A stretch of DNA of 64,000 nt from Lepidodermella squamata (lineage: Eukaryota; Gastrotricha), in contig JBLDXI010000031.1 of the NCBI GenBank assembly GCA_047495785.1, positions 1,364,001 through 1,428,000 of the forward strand, written 5' to 3'. Positions within the stretch are counted from its first letter, which is position 1. The number at the start of each line of letters is the position of its first letter. Of the stretch, positions 23,106-34,131 are shown one piece after another. The position numbers were made by a program, and so were the translations under genes. A model generated the notes under the pieces. It searched no databases, had not been told where the DNA came from, and saw only the letters and a program-made list of their open reading frames with translations.

Positions 23106-23726
23106 TAACCTCCACGCCTTTTTCTCATATTGGCGCTTATGGAGCTAAAAAAATTCTATTGTTGAACTATTTCTCTCAATTTTCAGATAACTCAGAGATG
23201 TAAATACATGTGATCTGCACTTAGTCATAATTTTCACTTCATAATTTTTTCTCTCAATCGTAATATCTTTGCTTTTCGTTTTCGTTTCGTTTCGATAACA
23301 TTTCGTCTTGCTGGTAGATATACACTCTTAATCAGTTATATCTATTTTCTTTCTTACCTTCATATTGCATATTGCATATTTTATAATATTTTTTCTTGAG
23401 ATGGTAGTAAAAAAGACATGCGTCAAAAAACATTTTGACATGTTGACGAGGCGGAGCCGTGTCGACATGACCGAATCGAGTGCGGAGAATCCAGATATGA
23501 ATGAATTACGAGTACTATATCTATAAATATTGCATGAGCATGGGTACTAACACTATATGTTTTGAGCGAATGCTATATTTGTATGATATAGCACGAGTAA
23601 AGAGTCTATATCTGAACGGAGCCGGCCGAGAATTACGAATCAGAACGAGTCGAAGACAAGTGACGAGTGAAGATGAGTAAATCGAGTACGGCGAGTTCAG
23701 ATATAAACGATTTACGAACCAAAGCC
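23106..23726. other. Intergenic region with a dispersed repeat
   Basis: No gene is supported. About 23455-23715 holds a repeat rich in gagtac/gaacgagtcg motifs, with phrases such as ggagccg...cgagttcagatat. It recurs around 35105-35530, partly in the opposite orientation. Confidence 0.5.
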
Positions 23727-23751
23727 TTAGACCGCTCGGCCACGCTACATT
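23727..23751 (-). pseudogene. tRNA-Leu(AAG) 5' fragment
   Basis: About 25 bases (gccttagaccgctcggccac and following gctac) match the acceptor/D-arm end of the intact tRNA-Leu at 38962-39043. The rest of the gene is missing. It marks the left edge of the small duplicated tRNA block. Confidence 0.75.
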
Positions 23752-23816
23752 GCACATGTTAAACCGTCCTTTATAGCAGCATGGCTAGATGACCATGCAG
23801 CGATGCAAAAGTAGTG

Positions 23817-23888
23817 TTCCCTGACCGGGAATCGAACCCGGGCCGCCGCGGTGAGAACGCGGAATCCTAACCACTAGACCATCAGGGA
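23817..23888 (-). tRNA. tRNA-Glu(CTC)
   Basis: A full cloverleaf on the minus strand, with acceptor TCCCTGA pairing with TCAGGGA. The anticodon loop TTCTCAC gives anticodon CTC, and the B box is GGTTCGATTCC. It is identical in the body to the copy at 39119-39190. Confidence 0.93.
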
Positions 23889-23930
23889 TTTGTGACATCA
23901 GACGCTAAGAAGCTGCTAATATTTCGACAC

Positions 23931-24395
23931 GGTTCCGTGGTGTAGTGGTTTAGCTCATGAGACGTACTATAGGACGCCGCGGCTTCGAAGCTCCCGTTAC
24001 ATGGGCCTCATGAAGGCCGCGGACTGTGCATATCGGAATGTGCATACGAATTAAATTTTAGTCCAGTAATTTCGAAATTAAAGAAATTTTAATTTATAAA
24101 ATTTTAATTTTTTAAATGTCAATAATTAAAAACTGATGAGAATTCTTTTACAGCAAAAGATCGGCGTGTGACGCTGTGTAAAGATGTGTTGATCTCGTTG
24201 ATCTTAAGCAAAAAGAGGCTTGAGATGATTGCAAAAAGTGCAATGAGATGATTCAATGGTCGAGCTGGACTTTGGACCTCATTAAAAATATCACGCTTTT
24301 TCTGATTCTCAGCAAGCCGCGGCGTCCTATAGTACGTCTCATGGTTTAGCTGGACTTTGAATCCAGCTACCCGAGTTCGACTCTCGGCAGGACCT
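23931..24395 (+). pseudogene. tRNA-Gln(TTG) split by an inserted inverted-repeat element
   Basis: The 5' part (23931-23954) and the 3' part (24342-24395, anticodon loop CTTTGAA) together match the intact tRNA-Gln at 39363-39435. An element of about 387 bp separates them, and tggtttagc is repeated on both sides as a 9-bp target duplication. The bases actc of the intact gene are missing at the junction. Confidence 0.88.
23955..24341. mobile_element. MITE-like element inserted in the tRNA-Gln gene
   Basis: Terminal inverted repeats of 28 bases begin tgagacgtactataggacgc at 23958 and end with the complement at 24341. Direct 9-bp copies of tggtttagc flank it (23946-23954, 24342-24350). A 9-bp duplication is typical of Mutator-like elements. 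No transposase is present. Confidence 0.82.
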
Positions 24396-24469
24396 CGATT
24401 TGTTTTGCCTTTCAAACCCTTGAGCAAATATTTGCAAGCTTCAGTTGCTACAAAGAAAGGTACTCTAAC

Positions 24470-24541
24470 GGCCTGTTGGTCTAGTGGTATGATTCTCGCT
24501 TAGGGTGCGAGAGGTCCCGGGTTCAATTCCCGGACAGGCCC
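24470..24541 (+). tRNA. tRNA-Pro(AGG)
   Basis: Acceptor GGCCTGT pairs perfectly with ACAGGCC. The anticodon stem CTCGC/GCGAG encloses TTAGGGT, giving anticodon AGG. The B box is GGTTCAATTCC. Its acceptor stem is intact, unlike the copy at 39510. Confidence 0.93.
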
Positions 24542-24610
24542 CAGTGTTTTTAGGCCGAAACTAGCAAATTTTGAAAATCATATCGAGAAACGTCATAATC
24601 AGACGACGAC

Positions 24611-24682
24611 GACTCCATAGCTCAATTGGCAGAGCGTCTGACTCCAGATCAGAAGGTTGCGTGTTCAAGTCACGTCGGGGAT
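24611..24682 (+). pseudogene. tRNA-Trp(CCA), decayed copy
   Basis: Anticodon arm TCTGA-CTCCAGA-TCAGA gives CCA as in the intact copy at 39655. The acceptor stem is GACTCCA with a 3' side of CGGGGAT, which no longer pairs at the terminal positions, so it is probably not functional. Confidence 0.7.
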
Positions 24683-25020
24683 GCCGTAGACCACTTGCGC
24701 CGTTTATATCGAATTATATTTGCAAATATCCGAACCCACTTGACAGTTAAAAAACCAAAATGCTGAAAAAGGTCTTCATTTTATTTTCCTAATTTACACA
24801 AATGTCAGACTGACTCGCAAATAACATTATACCAAACGATTAGCGCGAATCTGCAGGTTCTATGATGAGACAAGGATGAGAAACGAAAAATAACAAGGCG
24901 CGGGGGTTTTCAGACAGCAAAAAAGATATTAATTAATCGGCGGCGTCAGCCATCGCGTTGAGAAACGTAGCGGCGGCCGAGTCGTCAATGCGGGCGCAAT
25001 CGTAAGATAGCGTCGCTTCT
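24683..25020. other. Spacer without a recognised gene
   Basis: It lies between the small tRNA block and the E1 pseudogene. No coding frame or repeat was recognised. Confidence 0.5.
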
Positions 25021-25588
25021 AAGGTTGAACTGAAATTCGAACCTCGTGGCAATTCTTTGATTGCCGAAAATGACCGTGATTTGCAAGTTCTGAAACAAGA
25101 GCGAGCTAAGCAAATGAAGGCGGCGAAAGAAGCGGAGTTACTCGCGAAGCTTCCAGAGCGGGCTGCAATCGATGGCAATTCGATTAGGCTGATTGAATTC
25201 GAGAAGGATGATGATTCGAATTTTCACCTCGACTTCATTGTCGCAGCTTCAAACTGCCGGGCTGAGAACTACTTCATCGAACCTGCAAATCGGCAGAAGA
25301 GCAAACTTATCGCTGGAAAGGATCCTTTTATCATTTTTTATCGTTCATTGTTGATTGTTGAAGTTTTTACAGATCACGCCAGCTATTGCGACTACAACAG
25401 CGATTGTAGCTGGTCTAGTTTGCTTGGAACTCATCAAATTCGTTCAGGGCCATTCGCAGCTATCCAAGTTCAAAAACGCCGCTGTCGAGCTGAGCCAACC
25501 TGCTGAGTCAGCCTCGTGCTGCCAAGTTGGAACCACCCTATGCTCCCAAAACCCCGAGTTGGGCGATTTGGACCCGTTTCAACTTTGA
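25021..25588 (+). pseudogene. Ubiquitin-activating enzyme E1 (UBA1-type) fragment
   Basis: The translation reads [20 protein letters not shown], then [22 protein letters not shown], and after a gap [27 protein letters not shown]. This is the hallmark block of the E1 adenylation/second catalytic half-domain region, about 190 residues against about 1,050 for a full enzyme. The expected intron between AGK and ITPA is recognisable (acceptor tttttacag at 25373), but its donor reads GA instead of GT. The ThiF-type N-terminal part and the C-terminal ubiquitin-fold domain are absent. A truncated, dead copy is the best reading. Confidence 0.8.
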
Positions 25589-26164
25589 AAATCCTGAAGT
25601 TACAAGCACCAGTATTCGCTTGTTGAATTAGGCTTTCGATTCCAACATTTAATTATTGCGAATTTCTATTCTTATCTATCGATGCTATGCTATTACTATG
25701 ACTGATGATGAATAGGTAGGTATAGGTATTCGGATAATAAATCGTAAATAAGCTATTGAATCTGTTAGAAAACCGGAGAAAATGCTTCGAATGTTGGAAG
25801 ATTTCAGAAATGAAGGCGCAACTATTTTGGACAGGTCAGCGTGAATATTTAAATTAGGGTCGAAGTTCACATTAGATGGAATTTCATCGTATAAATCAGA
25901 CAAAAATATAAATATAAATCGAGAAGGCGCATTTTAATATTCATTCACATTGAAGATCAAACAAAGGCCAGATTTTGTCAGAAATTATTTTCTCAAACTG
26001 ATGGCGCATTTTTTCATAAAATTGAGGAAAATGACATGTTTTCGCGGACTCATTTTTATATTTTTATCGGATCCCAATTTTTCCACCACTGAAAATGAGG
26101 TTCCAGCACTAAATTTAAGCGTCCACTCTCACAGAAAAGACGGGTTAGCGTAATGAAAAAAAAC

Positions 26165-26260
26165 CGCATAAAGGCGCCTTAGCCTAAGGCGCCCTGTATT
26201 TTCGTAAGACGCCTTGCAGGCGCCTTTGAGGCGTCTTCGAGGCGCCTTTATCATGACGTC
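26165..26260. repeat. Cluster of self-complementary decamer motifs (left)
   Basis: Repeated aaggcgcctt/aaggcgccc and aagacgcctt/gaggcgtctt words occur within about 95 bases. A second cluster (aagacgtctt, aaggcgcctt, aaggcgtcc) lies at 26525-26612 on the other side of the SINE-like sequence. Confidence 0.6.
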
Positions 26261-26354
26261 TTTGTTGAATAATAAAGCTTAAAAAATGAAAATCAATGTA
26301 GGTGCCTATAGCGCCGGCCGGCGGAGGGCCTACATAAATAAAACTACGACATGC

Positions 26355-26445
26355 TAATGTAGGCTGTTGGGTTTGAACCCAAGTACAATTATCCTCCCAT
26401 ACAACCCAGCTTCTCTAACCTCTAACCACTACGCCACCACCGCAC
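26355..26445 (-). mobile_element. tRNA-derived SINE-like head
   Basis: On the minus strand a pol III A-box-like tggcgtagtggttagagg is followed about 50 bases later by a perfect B box, gggttcaaaccc. The interval does not fold as a normal cloverleaf and has no clear anticodon. A tRNA-derived SINE head or tRNA relic fits. Confidence 0.5.
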
Positions 26446-27516
26446 TTGAAAACAGAGTGTGATTTTTTGTTACTTGATCTGGATTTTTTGGTCAGTTGCA
26501 CTCGCAAAAAAAATGTGAAGTCCCTGAAAAGACGTCTTAAGAAGACGACTTGGTAAGGCATCTTGGGTAAGGCGTCCATTACGAAGACGTCTTGGCAAGG
26601 CGCCTTGAAAATCTTGATTTTTTGTCAAAGTCCCCAGCTGACCGAGTTTTTTGTCATTAATTAGCCTGGGCTGTGAATCACAGCACTCTAAGACGTCTCA
26701 AGGAAATTTTAGGGTGCGCACTTGGCACACCCGTCTAAAATTAACCGAGTTAACGTGATTTTCGTGAATGTCTCAAAACCAATCGCTAGATTTTTGCATT
26801 TTCCCTTCGACCACAGAGAGAGCAACGCTTTGGGAATGGCCATATGCCTAATTTGGTACCAAAATTATTAGTTGTTAGGGAAATGCGAAGCGTGTCTCAA
26901 ATTGGCGTCCGAAGTTGTCTTGCTTATAATAGTTCAGAAAAATCAAATATTGCTCCAATCACTAAGGGATTTACGCCATTCGACAGCTCGAAAGACGGGG
27001 AATTCCTGTTTTCTATCGTTTGGTGTTACAAAGCTATTCAACTGCGAAGACGAAGTGTCGCAATGTACCCGCTCTTGCAGTATATTAGAGGTCAAGAAAA
27101 CAATATCAGAAGTTACATTGGTTGTAATATTTCCTACTTTGCGATTCGAATACAGCATCATTTGTTCTTGACAAAACGCCTACAAAACGGGGTATTAAAG
27201 TGTCATTTTGGCATTAGATCTGAAAAAAACTAGGCGATGAAATCGCTTCATCCTCGTTTCAACCGCGCAGTCGTTCTGTGCCAAAAGAGCTGAGATTGAC
27301 ATATTATCGCGTGCGTGATTATTTTGCGATTTTCTTTGCCGCGAAAGTGGCACACGCGTCCACCCAAAAGCAGCTTCCTAGGGCCAGACCGCGGCCAGTG
27401 CCACGTAACACTCATCGCTGTACGCATCGTTGACGCGTTGACCTCACGTACGAGCTCCGCGCGTTCCAAATTCACACCAGGCATTCATTCAATTTATTTC
27501 GTTTCAATATAAAATA

Positions 27517-29415
27517 ATGATTCGCTTGTTAGCCATATTTGCGTTGATCAACCTGGCGGCGTGTTCGCAATGGGTTCGCTGCTTCTCGCAGTTCGACAAC
27601 ACCTTTGTTCGATGCCGCAAGACCAGCAAAGGTTATTGCCATCAGCTACGAGAATTTCAGGTAAATTCCCAAATTTACTCGTTCATTTTCAAATTTTATA
27701 CCGCAGCGAGGGGTACCTTTCGGCAGAACTTGTTTTTCGAAGATTGAAAAATCATTCGAAAACGGTTGAAATTTCAAAAAATGGTAATTCCTGCAAAATT
27801 TTGAAATTTTTTGAAATTTTTACCTGATTTTTGGCAAACATTCTTATACTACGCGGCAATTTTGGGCCGCTCATTTGCACAAGTGTTTCGAAATTTTGAA
27901 AAAAGTGAAACTTGGGCAGATGCCATGCTGAAACGCATCGCAGGATTTTTAATTTTTTTCAATAATTATTACAGAGTGGGTCAGAGTCAATTTTATTCAC
28001 AAATAATCGATAATTAAAAAATTATTGCGAGGTCCCAAAACGATACTCTAAAGTCACACTGCTTGTAAAAATATTTTTTTGAAAAATTGATGATTATTAC
28101 TTTCACCTTGATTTTTATGCCCAACGAATGCTGATGAGACCGAGAATTTCTAGTGAAAAAACTTAAATTTTCCGATTTTCACCCCCGCCAAAGCTATGAT
28201 ATTGTCAAAAGCCATTCCGCATTACTGTAAAATATTGTTTTCTTTCCACCAACATTATATAGGACGGTGCGCCGTTTTCGAACGTAACATCTTGCAGCCA
28301 AGGGGTTGATTTTTTAAATAATTCTTCGTTTCCAATGACGTAATTTTCGTCGTTAATAGTACGCTCGGATGTGCTACAAATACGCCGCGTTGACGCCGGT
28401 GTGCAAGCCAGGCTGGCACGACTGCAAAACTGGCGAGATTGTGAGTTCTATAAATTCATCGCAATTTATAGATCTTAATATCATTTCAAATTTGCCACAG
28501 GAAGTTGCAGTGTTTCAAGGTTCTGATTTTTTCGGCGAGAACGTGCGAACCTGCCGCGATGCGATTGCGACGTCCTTTCAGGTTAATTTTTCGAATTTCC
28601 TGGATAAAACTATAGTTTCACATCTATTGCTTTTATTGCAGCACCAATTCTTCACACCTTGCCGCAATGCTCAAGGCAAATTGATTACGTGCGTGCCTGC
28701 CCTGGACCCCCTACAGTTCGGCAAGCTGTGCCCGGCAAATACAGTAATAAGCCCATTTTTGATATAATGAAAAAATCAAAATTGGAGCGAAATTTAGCGG
28801 AACCAAAATTTCAGTTTGTAGTGTGTCCAGAATTTGATGACCAGAGTCTACAAGAATTTGGAGAAATAATTAAAAAAGTTGGGTTTTTTTTACCATTTTT
28901 CCTCCACCTGTTTGTTGTGCTCCACCAGCTACTACATTTTTAGCAGCATTTTTTATTTATGTACGGTTTTCAAAATTGATGAATTCGAACAGGCAATTAA
29001 TAGACTTTGCGCTCTTGCTATATCTCGTCGGCTCGCGTGAATAATTAAAAAAAATTCCGAAAATGGCTAAAATCGACGATTTTCTGCAAATTCATCATTG
29101 TTTTGTCTGCCGCGTTGGCTTCTTCAAAAAAACTTTTAAAAATTTAAAAAAATTATGAAACCAGCGGTATAATATTTGCAATGTCCAACAATAATAAATT
29201 TTTTTCGAAAATATTTTTGTAGATCGCCGGCGCTTACTACGAGGATTTTTCGAAGTGTGTCGATGGTCAGAGTAAGTTGAAGTCGAATCAATTGAGGTCA
29301 ACAATCTGTCACATTTGATATAGTTCAAGTTTCGGCCGATGAAAAGCCGCACATTCGATGCTTTGATACTGCGAATCGGGAATTCACCGATCAGTTCGGG
29401 TTGTTTCGCCGCTAA
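27517..29415 (+). CDS. Secreted cysteine-rich protein, unrecognised family
   Basis: Exons 27517-27660, 28360-28440, 28501-28581, 28642-28743, 29223-29271 and 29324-29415 join to 182 residues. The first exon has a clear signal peptide (MIRLLAIFALINLAACS) then WVRCFSQFDNTFVRCRK. Later exons are Cys-spaced: CKPGWHDCKTGEI, RTCRDAIATSFQ, TPCRNAQGKLITCV, YYEDFSKCVDGQ, HIRCFDTANREF. The first four exon joins are in phase 0 with good splice sites. The last exon ends in a stop at 29413 in the spliced frame. In another frame it remains open to a donor at 29462 (CFAANETGQYSPFSFINK) that is in phase with the EGF/lectin exons downstream. The gene may therefore really continue into 30859-32786, with one phase mismatch unexplained. 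Confidence 0.6.
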
Positions 29416-30858
29416 CGAAACGGGCCAATACTCGCCATTCTCGTTCATCAACAAGAATACATGCTTGAAATGGGTGAGTCATAACTGCTAGGAAAAATTA
29501 TACATTTTATTTCTAAATTGTTCTTGTTCGTCGAAGTTCGACTGCGCGCTAACTCACGAATTCAGCTAATTTCGAATAAAATTTGGCAAATAGTAACAAA
29601 AATCCTATTATTTCTGAAATACTCTCTAAATTATTATGCTGGAAATGCGGGGTAGGTTTACTTTGTTCTCTCCCTCTCTCTCTCTCTCCGCGAAACCTCG
29701 AACGATAAAAATGCATTCAATCTAGAAAAAAAATTTGAAGAAATTCAACTCAACTTGGTAAAATACCGATTTTTACGAAGCCACCGGGTTTTCCAATTTT
29801 TTCCGATAAAATCCAAATTTCTTCGGTGAAATCGCGGATAATGAATACTCTTCGTAAAGGGTCTTACTTTCAGTGGAAACGAAATTGCCGTTGCAGAGCC
29901 AATTTTACCAGAAGCGGAAGCTAATTTTGAATTATTAACCCGCCCAATCTGTATTTCTTGAATTTTCTGGAATTTCACGATTTATTTAAATAATCAAAAC
30001 ATTACGTTGAATTTTCCCTGATTTTCTAAATGAAGCCTGGTCCCCACTTTCAGGTTTCAGAACGCGACGCAGATTCATGATCTGATAGGATTCTTTGAAA
30101 AGGGCAACTTTGGTGCCAAGTTTTCAAATTTGGTCCTGCTGTAGTCAGTTTGGGCTCCGCCATAAGATATTCTGTTATAATATTCCTATAGAGTGAAATG
30201 CATATTTCCGCATTAGGAATTCGTATAAATTCGGCAAAAACCAAAACAACAAACAACCTTTGTCCCCTATGCTTGTCGATGAGCTAGGACCTGCTTTATA
30301 GGACTTTCGCTTAACTGCACTGAAAAATTGTCTTCAATATCGGTCATGCACGATGAAGTATTATTCGCTACTGCCCGATGATAACGAAACTTTTAGAAGG
30401 GTTTTTCACTAGCCAGGCCTAATACCGCAGTTACCGAAATACTAACCCGGGCTTATACTAAAATGACACCCCAGAAAAATGGGGAAAAGTAGGATATTAT
30501 TTGAAGACTAGGCTTCTATTTGAGCAGCCGAGCATACGTTTCGAGCGTGCCGTAGTGGGCATCAGCGCATTGGTGATACATAGCTTGCTAACAGGCTAAC
30601 TTACTTACATGCAAAAACTTCTGCGCTAATTCCGGTATGTCGTCGCAGTAGGCTAATATTTGAGATAGGACTATGCATCGACGAATTTCAATTTACCTAG
30701 GCTTCTAAACGAGAGGGGGCTTATATTTTGGTAACGACGGTACTTATTCATGGTGGCGCCAAAATTGCGTCTGAAAAAATCTGAAAATCAAAACTTGTCG
30801 TTCTTGCGGCTTGTAGACATTCTTATTATTCTAGGGCTAATTATTATTTGTCTTTCAG
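29416..30858. other. Noncoding interval between secreted-protein exons
   Basis: It is either intergenic or a 1.4-kb intron. A CT microsatellite lies at about 29668-29688. No gene or known element is recognised; short minus-strand frames at 29745-29978 and 30050-30256 have no domain. Confidence 0.5.
29668..29688. repeat. CT microsatellite
   Basis: A run of (ct)n, with tctctctctctctctc visible, in otherwise unique sequence. Confidence 0.8.
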
Positions 30859-32786
30859 AATGTAGTCAAATGCTTGAGAGGTGGTTCGAAGTATTGCTAC
30901 AGCCACTGTCCGCGTGGCTCACTGCAAGTAAGTGCTCGATAACTCGATCTGCAAATCAACTTCGTCAACTTTTTGTGCATCTAGTTGAACATTTTCTCGA
31001 ACTCGAAGTTGTTTTCTGAAAATCATAACACCTGTTTGAACGATGTTCCCGTTCCGGTAAGTTTTATCATGATTCATTTGTTGACCATCGTTTTCATCTG
31101 ATTTTTCCATTTGCCTAGCTGAATTGCCTGAATGGCGGTACTTATGTTCCGTTAACTGAGTCCTGCAGCTGCCAGATAGGCACATCAGGCAAGCTGTGTC
31201 AATTTGGTAAGGCAATGAATGTGAAAAGCTCAGAAGGCTTGTATTTTATGTCTGATTAGGTGCGCCTCCGATCTTTTGCTTGAACGGCGGTGTGCTTCTA
31301 AACAATACGGCTTGCGACTGCCCCGCGAGATGGATAGGCTCGACTTGTTCATTGCCCGCGCCTCTCCTCAGCCCAGCGGGCCATTTCAGCTTTGGCTTGG
31401 CTTACTGCAACAGACACAACTTTGAGCTGCCGTACATAGCTGATAGTGATAAGCTCAATATCGCAATCAAAAATGCAGCTGGCAAAACTGTCTGGATCCC
31501 TGCGATGGCCCGGTTTTATTGGGCTCGTGCCATCACGTTCGCCTTCTGGCCTAGCTACCGTTGGGCCCCTGGTTACCCAAACGGCACTGGTAATTGTAAG
31601 TTCTGTCTCATACTCATTTGAAATTTTGTTGCCTAAACCCTAAACCCCCTAAACTGCGGCGATCTTCGCGGCACGATCGGCCAATTATGTATCTATTCAC
31701 AAGCTATGACACCCAAGAGAGGGCAGCTAGCTCAGAGTTGTCCCAGCCCGGATTTTACCCGGGTCGGATCGGATCCGGGTTTGGGGTTCCTAAGCCCGGG
31801 TCGCATCGGGTCCATATTTTTGGAAAATTGAAAATTCTGCTGAGCTTAATTGAGTGCGCGGCGGAGGGTCGTAAGAAAAATTTTAAGATTCACATGAAAA
31901 CTGACTACGTCTTCATTCGGTTGTTTTGAGCCGGTTTTGCCGCTGGTGACTGGTTAACTAGGCCGCGATTATTAATAACCTACCGGAATGAAAAATTCAG
32001 GGAGAAAATGAGACAACTAATTTTTTATTTTATTTTCTTTGATCAGGTGTCGCACTAAGTCGTCCATTGTCAGGCTTGATCGATGTTGACTGCGCGAGTC
32101 TCCACGGGGTTATGTGCCAAAATGGGACATTTGATGCTTCCCAAACACGCGATTACAATCAAGCGCAAGCATTTTGTTATCTGGCATCTTTACCTAAGGT
32201 GAGCGAGATCAATGAAAGACTGGAACTTCTTGGACCTAATGACGTTGTATATGTTTTCGGAGAACGGTACAATATGACCGCATTTACATGGTCACAAGTT
32301 ACAAAGGCAATACCTGAGGGCAGCATGCTGCCCGCGTGGAAGAGCGGATTTCCGAAGAAGCAGACAGCTTTACAATGTAAGTAATAATGGTTATTCATTT
32401 ATTATTTATTTAGACGCCTAATTGAAACGCGTCGCCCAAATTTTAAATCTGCAGCGCAAAATGAATGTGCGCAGCGCATTTTGATCAAACGCAGCCTAAA
32501 TTACGCAACCTGTTGCAGGATTTAAATGAATGCCGCGCGATTTATGAAGCGCGCCGCACAAAGACTTAACACGTGAAAACGTACAATTATTTATCACATT
32601 TTTCAAAAATGCGACTGAAAGTAGTAGTAGTAGTATTTAGTAGCGAACAACAAACAGCAATAACAACAAACGGTCAAATTTCAATATTACTTTTCAGGCA
32701 TCGCGATGGACCCTGATGGCAAAATTTTCGATGCCCATTGCGGTGAAAATTACCCGATGCTCTGCGAAGAACCAACTGGTCTTTGA
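30859..32786 (+). CDS. EGF / C-type lectin-like secreted protein (5' end unresolved)
   Basis: Exons 30859-30927, 31119-31206, 31260-31595, 32047-32376 and 32698-32786 join in consistent phases to 303 residues. In order: a Cys-rich lead-in (CLRGGSKYCYSHCPRG); an EGF-like unit (CLNGGTYVPLTESCSCQIG); a second EGF-like unit (CLNGGVLLNNTACDCPARWI GSTC); a first C-type lectin-like domain with the WAPGYPNGTGNCVALS signature formed across an exon junction; and a second one ending HCGENYPMLCEEPTGL and a stop. Such proteins are secreted or surface glycan- or protein-binding factors. No start codon with signal peptide is in frame directly upstream, so the N-terminus probably comes from the preceding Cys-rich gene or a missed exon. 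AATAAA lies at 32893. Confidence 0.78.
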
Positions 32787-32892
32787 TTCAAACTGCGGAT
32801 AACTATATGCTATGAGCAAAATCTGTTGTCTTTGAGAGTGATGATTTCTTGAATTTTTCGAAAAGAAGCCGATAATTAAAATTGAAAGTGCC

Positions 32893-32898
32893 AATAAA
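32893..32898 (+). terminator. Poly(A) signal AATAAA of the EGF/lectin gene
   Basis: A canonical hexamer lies 107 bases after the stop codon at 32784-32786. Confidence 0.6.
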
Positions 32899-33083
32899 GT
32901 GCCTGTCACGGCTCAAGCATACTCCGTCACCTTGTTGTGGACTGAGAATGGCCCTGTTGGTTGTAAATAGGTCTTTCGCATTAAGCGGCTGTGAAAATCG
33001 GCTTTTGAAGGCTATATATAAATTTATAAATTCAAGGGCAGCATTTTACAGCCCTCTTATGATCCATATTATTATTTATGATC

Positions 33084-33180
33084 CATAAGCTATATCGGTA
33101 TTGCGGCATAATAACTGCTTTTGATTGACCATACATTTTATTGTATTATATTGCGCGCGCTAACATTTATGCTATTATAC
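33084..33180 (+). repeat. Inverted repeat, left arm
   Basis: The sequence ccataagctatatcggtatt and onward, through gcggcataataactgctttt, reappears in reverse complement at about 37385-37475, 4.2 kb away, with few differences. It could be the ends of one large element or two members of a dispersed family. Confidence 0.7.
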
Positions 33181-34131
33181 GCTGCGCCAAAGCGCGCATT
33201 CTGTTTATGAATATACTACGCACACATAGGAGTACTACCGTACCGCTTTTTTACTTCGAGCCTTAACGAATTTGAGGTGGTTTTATTGAAAAAACTTTGG
33301 ATTTTCGTGGATGATGCTGGTATTTTGTGAAACCATCGTATGCCATAGCCCTTCATTAAAAGTTTGCCTGACATTCCCTTTTTTTGTTGGCTAGGTTTTT
33401 CGAAAAACGAGTTTTTTGAGGGAAAATCTGACTTGGCTTGATGTTAGCATCCGTCGTTGAGCGGCTGATTAATTAGTATTTCATCTTGAGATGAACATTA
33501 TTTCATGTTGTAAGGATGAGAGGCACTGAATCGACCAATTAACGCCGAGATGACATAGTTCCAATCGATGACCTATTCTCCTCCTCAAAAATTATTGAAA
33601 TTCAAGTTTTCCAGTAATTAATAATGAATTGGTGTAAGACGTTAATTTCGTGGATGATGATGGCATTTTTTTGCTGAAAATCGAAGTCGAGAACCAAACC
33701 ATTGATTATGTTGGGTGAAAAATAAATTCTTGTGGCTAGCTTATTCACAACCGTCACATAATTCTAAGAACCAGGAAACATGTTTACACATTCGACGACA
33801 TTTTCTGTTCATTAGGAAAAATGTAGCCAGCAATTGTTAATGTTCAACCCTTAGTACCGTTCGACAGGTCCTTCGCACTGATATTCAGTGGAAAAATGTA
33901 GTAGCCATCCACGAAATCACTAAGCTACACCGATTCCAATTTGAATACTGAAAATCTTACCTTGCTGTCTTAATTCACAGGAGAACATGAACCATAGGTT
34001 AAAACCATGTCATTTTCTCGTCGATTGTTCTCTTCATTGCCTGTCATCTCTTCAATAGAGTGAATTTTCATTCAAAGATGAAATAGTAATAAACTAGTGG
34101 CTGAAAGACGAAACCGAACTTCATGTCTAGT

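Larger units (their letters stand above)
25589..27516. other. Repeat-rich intergenic region
   Basis: It holds the tRNA-derived SINE-like sequence and the palindromic decamer clusters listed separately. An open stretch at 26844-27233 (129 codons) has no recognisable domain and a shadow frame of similar length, so I do not call it a gene. The final 200 bases are the upstream region of the secreted Cys-rich gene. Confidence 0.5.

Noticed and set aside
26844-27233. 129-codon plus-strand frame as a gene
   Set aside because: A 99-codon overlapping frame is equally open; there is no recognisable motif and the composition is not convincing.
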